Positions 31,173 to 37,111 of a stretch of DNA of 37,111 bases are shown piece by piece (positions within the stretch are counted from its first letter, which is position 1; each line of letters opens with the position of its first letter). The stretch is taken from positions 1 to 37,111 of IMG/VR virus record IMGVR_UViG_3300031576_000186; one strand, given 5' to 3'. The notes beneath the pieces were generated by a model. It was not told the DNA's origin, searched no databases, and saw only the letters and a list, made by a program, of their open reading frames with translations. Origin of the DNA: a virus. A program made the position numbers and the translations under genes.

Positions 31173-31196
31173 TTGAGCCCAGCCTTTTAAAGGCTG
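31173..31196 (-). repeat. Hairpin repeat copy, intergenic
   Basis: Minus-orientation copy with intact TTGAGCC tail and full 7-bp stem. The gap 31141-31270 holds only this copy and the next. Confidence 0.9.
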
Positions 31197-31246
31197 AGAA
31201 CGAGCGGTTGACTTTTCCAGGAAAATTCAGAACGTCATGGGTGAGC

Positions 31247-31270
31247 GCGCTTTGAAAATGCTTGTCTCAA
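31247..31270 (+). repeat. Hairpin repeat copy, diverged, touching the primase stop
   Basis: 18 of 24 positions match the consensus (tail GTCTCAA). Its last base abuts the TGA (31271-31273) of the primase-helicase gene. Confidence 0.55.
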
Positions 31271-33514
31271 TCAAGAACATCCAAGTACTTCGTTCCAGAG
31301 ATCGCGCAGCCGCTCCGTTAATCGCCACTTACCGCGATTGATAGCTGGGTTAGGCCTGAACCTCTCCACTACCTTAATCTTGCGCAAAAATCCCAGTAGT
31401 TGAGCTACTTTGGCCTCAGGGACATTTATCAGAGCCGTCATGGCATTACAATATATCCCCTCGACTCCGGACTGGGCTAACTGCTTACAGATGTCGAACG
31501 TCCGCCCGCGCGCCGTATCCAAAGCCGTGCGAGTAACTCGGCGCATTACTTCTTGGTCTAAGCTGTCTCTGTTTAAAACCACGGCCATGCACTGGGCAAG
31601 CCGCATTAATTGGCTTACCAGCCTACCCGCGAATTCACGCTCGGCTATTTCATCTTGCCTAAGGCTAGGGCGAGCGCGCATATACGCCACGAATTTACCA
31701 AGCGCCATGCATCGGCGCAGCTCCAGATCTGGCTTTTCCACTTTGACTGTAAATTCGGTTACATGCTCGCGAAGGTAGCTGACATACCCTCCAGTCAACT
31801 GCATCGCCTTAACCAGTTCTGGGTCGTACTGACTTTCCAGCTGTTCGTCGGCCTCCACGGCGGAATTGCGCACTGCCCGGTTAACGATGCGCCAAAGAAC
31901 ATCATCTTCCTGTTTCTCGTCTATATCTTCCATGATAACGCAATCCAAAAACCTTTCTCCCAACTCGCTACTATCCAGTTGCCGCAAGGAGTTCGTGCCG
32001 CACAGCAGCCACGTCATGCGCACTCCCTCGTGGTCACGACTTATGCCATGGCGGTAGTGAACACGAGCCGTGGAATCGTACAGGTCGCGAGCTTCGGATA
32101 ATATCTGTGATAAATTAGGAGACTGAAGCAGGGTGTCGCCATCCTTGGTAACCAGCGTTTTACCGCGCACTTTCGGGATCAGCCCAAAGTCCTCCGCGCC
32201 CTCCTTATCGGCCTTATAGCCGGAGTGAAACCCACGGATGGTAGATTTAGCGTACACGTACTTCTTACAAATGCTCAGCGCCTCGCAAAGGGTGCTTTTA
32301 CCGCAGCTAGCCGGACCAATAATCCTACACCACAGCTGGTCGTCTATCAAGTTCGTGCTAGCAACGCATGACAGCATGACGCTTAGAGCTCGGTCTAGCC
32401 CCTCGGTCCAGTGCAGTGCTTTGCGCCATGCTCTTTCTAGGATCATCCAACTATCGCAGGGTAAACACGCTATTTCCACTCCTCTCTTGGTGGAGGCGGA
32501 CTTACCTTGGCCAACCACCAATTCACCAGACACTAGGGATATTTTATCCAACAGGCCTTTCAATAGTCCAACCCGAGCCTCTATGCCGCTGGCATGGGAG
32601 CCAGCGGCTCCCATAGGCAGCAGCCCCTTGGTTAGCCAATCGCGCACGTCATACCCGTCTGAAAGCGACGGATCATGATTGTAATCCTTGCCCCACTGAA
32701 GGAAAAGCACTTCAGCAGGCGCCTCTTCGGCGCTGGCAAGAATATTCACCGCTCTCTTAAGTGCCAAGTAGCCGGCTGGCTCAACTATTACTTTTGTTGT
32801 GGGGTGCTTGCGTGGGTGGTCGTTGTCGAACATAAGGACGACGCGCTTACCAGCAAAAAGGGGAAGCCACCGGGCGAATGGCTCCCCCACGCTGCCACAA
32901 CCGGGCACGGCAACCACATTTGCACTAGCGTAGAGACTATTGGATTTACTAGCGGTCGGAATATAATTACCATTACCACTATCTTTGGCACGGCGCAGTA
33001 CTTCCCACAGCGCCATGCCATCCCAAGGCCCTTCGCACACATAGACTGTACGCTTATTTTTATCATGAAGGTTGACGCCGTACAGGCCAGCATTGGCTTG
33101 CGGAGTGGCGAAAAGAGTGCTCTTACCACCACAGCGCACATAACGGTAGAGCTGAATAAGCTTGCCTTCGGCGTTGTATCCCGGCACCAACCAATCGCTA
33201 GTAATATCCGACTGAGCAACACCCCAGTAAATTAGCGTTTCCGGGTACAGCAGTCCCCGGTCTTCCGCCAGGGTTGAATAATCGCTAGTTCCTTCATCGC
33301 TTATTTCTAGTAACTGCTTTAAGAATGAGGCCGAGTTTCCTTTGGCGCCACACACTTTGCAGTCCCATAAGCCGTTACTGACTCCCACATAAAACTTTTT
33401 TTTACCGCAGAACGGGCATTCTCCTAGCGCCTGCGTGCCGTTGCGCCAATCCAGCTTCAATCCGTGGAATAGGTAGGGGCGCAAATGTGTCGGTGCGTTA
33501 ACAACTTTTGGCAC
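31271..33514 (-). CDS. Primase-helicase
   Basis: 747 residues from GTG at 33514. N-terminal zinc ribbon GECPFCGKKKFYVGV and WDCKVCGAKGNSASF (about residues 32-65). Toprim-type primase core: TVYVCEGPWDGMALW (about 156), then VVLMFDNDHP (about 224), supplying the acidic residues. The C-terminal half has a P-loop IIGPASCGKSTLCEA (about 407) and downstream LVTKDGDTLLQ and MTWLLCGTNSLRQL, in keeping with a superfamily 3 or AAA-type helicase/ATPase. It would prime and unwind at the phage fork together with the polymerase encoded upstream. A hairpin repeat abuts its stop. Confidence 0.85.
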   Translation of the reverse strand: MPKVVNAPTHLRPYLFHGLKLDWRNGTQALGECPFCGKKKFYVGVSNGLWDCKVCGAKGNSASFLKQLLEISDEGTSDYSTLAEDRGLLYPETLIYWGVAQSDITSDWLVPGYNAEGKLIQLYRYVRCGGKSTLFATPQANAGLYGVNLHDKNKRTVYVCEGPWDGMALWEVLRRAKDSGNGNYIPTASKSNSLYASANVVAVPGCGSVGEPFARWLPLFAGKRVVLMFDNDHPRKHPTTKVIVEPAGYLALKRAVNILASAEEAPAEVLFLQWGKDYNHDPSLSDGYDVRDWLTKGLLPMGAAGSHASGIEARVGLLKGLLDKISLVSGELVVGQGKSASTKRGVEIACLPCDSWMILERAWRKALHWTEGLDRALSVMLSCVASTNLIDDQLWCRIIGPASCGKSTLCEALSICKKYVYAKSTIRGFHSGYKADKEGAEDFGLIPKVRGKTLVTKDGDTLLQSPNLSQILSEARDLYDSTARVHYRHGISRDHEGVRMTWLLCGTNSLRQLDSSELGERFLDCVIMEDIDEKQEDDVLWRIVNRAVRNSAVEADEQLESQYDPELVKAMQLTGGYVSYLREHVTEFTVKVEKPDLELRRCMALGKFVAYMRARPSLRQDEIAEREFAGRLVSQLMRLAQCMAVVLNRDSLDQEVMRRVTRTALDTARGRTFDICKQLAQSGVEGIYCNAMTALINVPEAKVAQLLGFLRKIKVVERFRPNPAINRGKWRLTERLRDLWNEVLGCS

Positions 33515-33564
33515 GCCGAGTCCTGGTTTTTGGATTGACTTTTGTTAACAAGCCGCCTTATAAT
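33497..33564. promoter_or_regulatory. Divergent control region: plus-strand promoter and palindromic operators
   Basis: Plus-strand promoter TTGACT (33535-33540), 18-bp spacer, TATAAT (33559-33564). TTGTTAACAA (33542-33551), a perfect palindrome, lies in the spacer. A second GTTAACAA (33497-33504) lies 46 bp away over the primase start. This is the pattern of operator sites for a regulator controlling both directions. Confidence 0.6.
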
Positions 33565-33573
33565 AAGCATTCT

Positions 33574-33598
33574 CAGCCGTTGGAAAGGCTAGGCTCAA
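33574..33598 (+). repeat. Hairpin repeat copy in the leader of the regulator gene
   Basis: 25 bases, with one G inserted in the left stem arm (CAGCCGTT); tail AGGCTCAA. It would fall in the 5' untranslated region of the plus-strand regulator transcript. Confidence 0.85.
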
Positions 33599-33660
33599 TC
33601 ATGACGAGGTAAGTTGATCCCGCGTTTAGTAGTCTTGGAGTAAGCCTGGTAGAGGCAGTT

Positions 33661-34038
33661 ATGGCAGAGAATATTACCAACACTACCAGCCTTTTCAAGG
33701 CCAAACATAAAGGTGGCCTCCGCAAGCCGCAAGTCCGGATTCTTGAGATCTTTGCCAAGGCCAAAGGACCGCTGAACCGAGCCATGATTTCTGAGCGAGC
33801 CAAGGTTGACCTAGCCATGCTCCCTAGGTATATTGGCTCCCATGACGAAGTGAAGCGCCGCAAGAACGACAAAAACGCGTGCGTTTCGCTCCTCACCCTA
33901 GGATACGTTTGCTACGCCTCCAACGAGGAGCTGTCTGGCGCAGCCTATGAAATCACCCACAAGGGGCGGGCCGCTCTCGCCAAGAAGCAAGGAGCTGTCT
34001 GGCGCGGCTTGAGGCTTTTGACCGGTCATCAATCTTAA
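33661..34038 (+). CDS. Winged-helix regulator, divergent from primase
   Basis: 125 residues from ATG at 33661, with GAGG five bases upstream. Residues about 8-15 (TSLFKAKH) are read from a hairpin repeat. Then come RKPQVRILEIFAKAKGPLNR, AMISERAKVDLAMLPRYIGS, KNDKNACVSLLTLGYVCYAS and AAYEITHKGRAALAKKQ. The spacing fits a winged helix with wing in LTLGYV...YEIT and a conserved GRAAL end, as in MarR-like or PadR-like phage regulators. It is preceded by a good promoter with palindromic sites, so autoregulation is likely. It may be the phage's early/late or lysogeny switch protein. Confidence 0.72.
   Translation: MAENITNTTSLFKAKHKGGLRKPQVRILEIFAKAKGPLNRAMISERAKVDLAMLPRYIGSHDEVKRRKNDKNACVSLLTLGYVCYASNEELSGAAYEITHKGRAALAKKQGAVWRGLRLLTGHQS
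33680..33703 (-). repeat. Hairpin repeat copy in the regulator N-terminus
   Basis: Stem and loop match (CAGCCTTTTCAAGGCC); the TTGAGCC tail has diverged. Encodes SLFKAK. Confidence 0.75.
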
Positions 34039-34057
34039 GACCAGGGAATATTATCAA

Positions 34058-34185
34058 CGGTAGACCTATATCGTTACCAACCGACGTCCTCGTCATTGAA
34101 AAGGCTGGGCTCAACGTGGCACCCCTTTCCCCCAATCGTCGGCATAATACTCAATACCAACCGGCGTCGGTAGACCTATATCGTT
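34058..34185. repeat. 18-bp direct repeat flanking a hairpin copy
   Basis: CGGTAGACCTATATCGTT occurs at 34058-34075 and 34168-34185. A second word, ACCAACCGRCGTC, occurs at 34076-34088 and 34156-34168, in swapped order relative to the first. The right-hand copies encode NDIGLPTPVG near the polymerase C-terminus; the left copies are downstream of the gene. Confidence 0.9.
34091..34114 (+). repeat. Hairpin repeat copy carrying the polymerase stop codon
   Basis: Right arm and tail AAAAGGCTGGGCTCAA are intact, the left arm has diverged (CGTCATT). The TGA of the polymerase (34111-34113) is read from the tail (TTGAGCC on the minus strand). Confidence 0.88.
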
Positions 34186-36297
34186 GCCTCCCTCCTCCAT
34201 GAGCTTTTTCAATACTAATATCCTCTGGAAGTTGTCTCCAACTGGAAGATCAAACACTAATTCGTCGTGAACTTGTAGCGTAATGAATCCATAGAAGCCG
34301 TCCAGCGCATTCCACTTATCCAGCTGCTCATGGCAGCGGATCATTGCTTTCATCATCCACCAACAAGCCGTGCCCTGGACGTGGTAGTTCAGTGGTACCG
34401 TGGGCAGGATCTTTCCCCACCATTTGGAGCGCGCGCACAGCAGCGGATAACCCCTCTCCTGGTCCACGGTTTTATCTGGTAACGTCTCGACGTAGCCATG
34501 CTTCTCGGCGAAGCGTATACAGCGTTCATTGAGTCCTCCCGGGCCGTGAATACGCGCGAACCTTCCCTTGACTTTGGCAAACGCCCCTGGGCGGTGATAA
34601 GCTCGGTCAGCCGTGCCGCTCTCCTCCACGGAGCCGTACTGCACGGCAAAGTCCCCATTTTTCACCCACTGGTAGTAGGTCGACGCGAACAGCTCTTTTA
34701 CCTTGGCTCCGTGCCTGGCGAAGATCTCCGGGTAGACAGTATCAAACATAAGCAAGTGAACTTTTCCATAGTACGGCGGATCATTTGGCCGGTTGAATAA
34801 ATCCACCATCTCTGCCTCTCCAGCTTCGTAGGCAGGAATGCGCAGCTCTATATTCTCAGCGTCCAAGCTCCACCACTCTCTCCCAGGCGCTGGGCCAAAG
34901 CAGTAACGGAGATTGCGCCCATCGCGCTTAGATATGTTTTGTTCGTTTGGATTAAAACTAGAGCAGCGGAGCGTATCCGTTCCGGTGGGATTGAGGAAAG
35001 GGTGTAGCCGGTGGACACCGCCGCCGCTGGTGTTACCTTGCGACCCCACCGCGTGGAGCGGAACCCAGAAGCGGCGGTAGGATTCCATGTAGGCCAGCGC
35101 GGTATCACTGGCGCGCTTGTTTGTCAGGTTACGCACAAAAGTTAGTGCCTTGTCGTGCCTGGGCAGATTCCCAAGGTAATGAGACATGGCTATCTTGGAA
35201 CCAAGCGATGGAGCGCTGGTCTTTGCCTTGTGGTTACGTATTGGCTTCAACTTCAATACCTCAAAGCAGAATTTCCGCAGTGAGTTATTGACAGCCCCTT
35301 TTGGCAACTCCAACTCGTACATCAGCGAGGATGCAAGATTAATGCATATCTGGCCGGCTTTACAGCTCTCCTCCCGGCATTCATTTGTCAACTTCTCCAA
35401 CCTATTCACGCTTAGTGTTACTCCATTATGCTCAATTGCCGCTATCACCGGCAACACCCCGCGCCTCTCCTGGTAAATCTTCCACAACTTTCTCCGCTTA
35501 AGTTCCCGCTCCATTGCAATCCACAAGGCGAGCGTGGTCGAGCTGTCAGCGTTACTGTAATCTCGCAAAACAGTATGCCATGGATGCCCGTGATCGTATC
35601 TTAGTTCCTTTGCCAGTGCTCTTGGAAGCCAGCAGTCGTACTTCCAGGTCTTTTCCTTGGCGCTGGGCATGTCAAGCCTACCCTTGGCTGCTAGTTGCCA
35701 GTTGGGAAACTCTTTCACGGCAAGCTTACGGGACTCCTTGACCGCTACTTCCAGTGATTTTTCATATGGCTCCAGGTCGAACGCATCAAGGTAGTAGAGT
35801 GCCATGGACGTGAGGTCATGGGGTTGATTGCTGGCCAATAGATGCCCGGCTAGTAATGTGTCGTGCGTTTTGTTCCACGGCCAGCTGGGGAATTGGTATT
35901 CAGTGGCGACCAACGCAGCAACATCAAACTTGGCGTTTTGCAATACCAGTTCCTCGCCTGATAGATGAACAGCCTTACTTATCTCCACCAGATCCGAGAC
36001 TAATATTTTTGGCTTACGAGTTAAAGGGTCCACGTCCCATTCCCACCACATTTGTTCGCCGTTAGCGCGACAGAGCGTCACGAAGAACGGCTTGGCGCCG
36101 TGGTGTAGATCCATGCCAGTTGTTTCCGTGTCCAGGCAAATCATGGGTAAATTGGGTGATCCGTGGCTCGGGAAACCGTGGCGAACGGAGATCTCCATCA
36201 CGGTTGCTATTGGTGAGTAAAGTCCCCGCGCGCTGGCATCCAGCCTGACGGTAACCCCATTACCTGTCCCGCGCGGGGTGTCCAGGAGAAAGATCAA
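34111..36297 (-). CDS. DNA polymerase, family A, with 3'-5' exonuclease
   Basis: 728 residues. Exonuclease motifs: LPMICLDTETTGMD (Exo I, about residues 51-63), ELVLQNAKFDVAAL (Exo II, about 113-127) and RDYSNADSSTTLALW (Exo III, about 246-260). Polymerase motifs: WWSLDAENIELRIPAYEAGE (motif A), VKNGDFAVQYGS (O helix, keeping K, F, Y and G) and LQVHDELVFDLP (motif C, with HDE). This is a replicative T7-like polymerase rather than a repair enzyme. The first 50 residues look unusual, so ATG starts at 36198 or 36144 are possible. The stop is inside a hairpin repeat, so the original C-terminus may have been shortened or extended slightly. Confidence 0.9.
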   Translation of the reverse strand: MIFLLDTPRGTGNGVTVRLDASARGLYSPIATVMEISVRHGFPSHGSPNLPMICLDTETTGMDLHHGAKPFFVTLCRANGEQMWWEWDVDPLTRKPKILVSDLVEISKAVHLSGEELVLQNAKFDVAALVATEYQFPSWPWNKTHDTLLAGHLLASNQPHDLTSMALYYLDAFDLEPYEKSLEVAVKESRKLAVKEFPNWQLAAKGRLDMPSAKEKTWKYDCWLPRALAKELRYDHGHPWHTVLRDYSNADSSTTLALWIAMERELKRRKLWKIYQERRGVLPVIAAIEHNGVTLSVNRLEKLTNECREESCKAGQICINLASSLMYELELPKGAVNNSLRKFCFEVLKLKPIRNHKAKTSAPSLGSKIAMSHYLGNLPRHDKALTFVRNLTNKRASDTALAYMESYRRFWVPLHAVGSQGNTSGGGVHRLHPFLNPTGTDTLRCSSFNPNEQNISKRDGRNLRYCFGPAPGREWWSLDAENIELRIPAYEAGEAEMVDLFNRPNDPPYYGKVHLLMFDTVYPEIFARHGAKVKELFASTYYQWVKNGDFAVQYGSVEESGTADRAYHRPGAFAKVKGRFARIHGPGGLNERCIRFAEKHGYVETLPDKTVDQERGYPLLCARSKWWGKILPTVPLNYHVQGTACWWMMKAMIRCHEQLDKWNALDGFYGFITLQVHDELVFDLPVGDNFQRILVLKKLMEEGGNDIGLPTPVGIEYYADDWGKGVPR

Positions 36298-36317
36298 CTA
36301 AAGCAACCTGGGCATTG

Positions 36318-37111
36318 TTAAAATCTGGTTGGTTGTTCTGACTCTAGCTCGTCCCATTTTACTCCACTGATTACAACTTTAGTGTCGAGACGCTTGAGAG
36401 TCACCATGCGTGTCTTATCATCCACCACCATCACCTCGCACTCCACTGGCGTCTTTACTGGTTTTTTGGTTTTGTGATCCACTGGCCAATACAGATAAAT
36501 CTCCTCCGGCTTTGGCACCCACGCCTCCACCGCCGCGTCTTTCTCCCCGCTTGGTGGCGGTAGCATGGACAGCACCATGGCCACTTCCGCCCAATCCGCC
36601 GCGCTATCAATAGCTTCTTCAGTTACCCTAGCTGATATGGCAAGCGTTCGCAGTTCGTTGGCCGCCTCTTCATCTCCAGCGTCCGCCAAGGCCGCCAATG
36701 TGGCGGCATTCTTGAACCAGGTCTTGGAGAGGCTAGGCACGGTTTTGCCAAGCTTCTTCGTGCCTTCACCAGAATTCTCGCCGTTATCACTGAATTCCAC
36801 CAGGCCGTTCCAGTTGTGTTGCACGCGTGGTTCTTGGTTCGCGTAAGGTCCGCTGGTTTGTCTATCTCCCTGCCATGTGCGGAAGCGAAAGTGTGGCCGT
36901 GCCTGCTTCAGCGCGGCCACGGTAATCTCCAAGTTTTCCAGAGGCATTGTAGTAGTATCTACTCCAAGTTTACGCAACTCGTTGTAGATAAACGCAAGAT
37001 GATCGCTTATGGTCTTGCGCGTCCTCGTAGGCGTGTCATATAGTGGCTCAATCAGGCTTGTGCGCAGTCCTTCAACTCGCTGACCCACCGCCTCAATGGG
37101 CCTCTTGACCA
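36318..37111 (-). CDS. Hypothetical early protein, 5' end possibly outside the window
   Basis: At least 256 residues from a possible GTG at 37088; the frame stays open to the window edge (VKRPIEAVGQRVEGL), so the true start may lie outside. Visible are TRKTISDHLAFIYNELRKLG, then TMPLENLEITVAALKQARPH, a central GKTVPSLSKTWFKNAATLAA region and a C-terminal small beta domain (EEIYLYWPVDHKTKKPVKTP, MVVDDKTRMVTLKRLDTKVV). It is the first gene of the replication block and ends 20 bp before the polymerase. Family not recognised; a replication accessory role is inference. Confidence 0.65.
   Translation of the reverse strand, partial: VKRPIEAVGQRVEGLRTSLIEPLYDTPTRTRKTISDHLAFIYNELRKLGVDTTTMPLENLEITVAALKQARPHFRFRTWQGDRQTSGPYANQEPRVQHNWNGLVEFSDNGENSGEGTKKLGKTVPSLSKTWFKNAATLAALADAGDEEAANELRTLAISARVTEEAIDSAADWAEVAMVLSMLPPPSGEKDAAVEAWVPKPEEIYLYWPVDHKTKKPVKTPVECEVMVVDDKTRMVTLKRLDTKVVISGVKWDELESEQPTRF

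Noticed and set aside
33573-33896. Minus-strand frame opposite the winged-helix regulator
   Set aside because: Antisense shadow of the regulator gene, with no ribosome site and no recognisable domain.
36715-36745. Another hairpin repeat copy (TCTTGGAGAGGCTAGGCAC)
   Set aside because: The stem is imperfect and the GGCTCAA tail is missing; the residues fit the local protein, so it is likely chance similarity.
1-37111. tRNA or rRNA genes, integrase and attachment site
   Set aside because: None recognised by reading both strands; a covariance-model search for tRNAs would be needed to be certain.

Overview
The window is most of a tailed double-stranded DNA phage genome (or prophage) of siphovirus type. 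Nearly all genes lie on the minus strand and read from right to left. Only two genes are on the plus strand (19000-19329 and 33661-34038). I saw no integrase, tRNA, rRNA or CRISPR array. Several proteins (the left-end glycosyltransferase-like protein, the CPC-motif protein, the DUF2213 protease, the tail chaperone pair, the trypsin/collagen protein) resemble families I associate with phages and prophages of planctomycetes such as Gemmata relatives. That host call rests on recall and inference, not on a search.

Layout from right to left. 37.1-33.5 kb is replication: an unidentified early protein, a family A DNA polymerase with 3'-5' exonuclease, and a primase-helicase. A small winged-helix regulator diverges from the primase across a promoter/operator region. 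31.1-30.6 kb holds the wreck of a D12-type adenine methyltransferase. 30.6-25.3 kb is packaging: a candidate small terminase, an orphan HTH domain, the large terminase, a small Cys protein and the portal. The gaps in this block are filled by degenerate 5-bp repeats. 25.3-18.5 kb holds the minor head protein, a winged-helix protein, a trypsin-like protease with collagen repeats, several small membrane or coiled-coil proteins (candidate lysis genes), a DarG-type macro-domain gene whose second half is decayed, and the DUF2213 prohead protease/scaffold. 16.7-12.8 kb is head: decoration protein, major capsid protein, gp10-like and connector proteins. 12.7-0 kb is tail and adhesion: three large beta-rich structural proteins, tail terminator, major tail protein, a G/GT chaperone pair with a -1 frameshift site, tape measure, tail-tip proteins, and at the left edge a Cys protein and a glycosyltransferase-like protein.

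Three repeat systems overlie the genes. (1) About 16 copies of a 24-bp hairpin element (7-bp stem CAGCCTT/AAGGCTG, 3-nt loop, then a tail GGCTCAA) lie between genes, inside genes, and exactly at start or stop codons. (2) Pyrimidine-rich TCCNN arrays (GGANN on the coding strand) fill the gaps from terminase to portal. (3) Three tandem copies of a 30-bp unit lie at 12751-12840.

Three defence or stress-related genes are broken or reduced: DarG without its C-terminal half and without DarT, a D12 methylase, and an HTH domain without its expected peptidase half. The phage core genes look intact. The observations I would follow first are the hairpin family, the pentamer arrays, the complete frameshift signal in the tail chaperone gene, and the orphan macro domain as a possible counter to host DarT.
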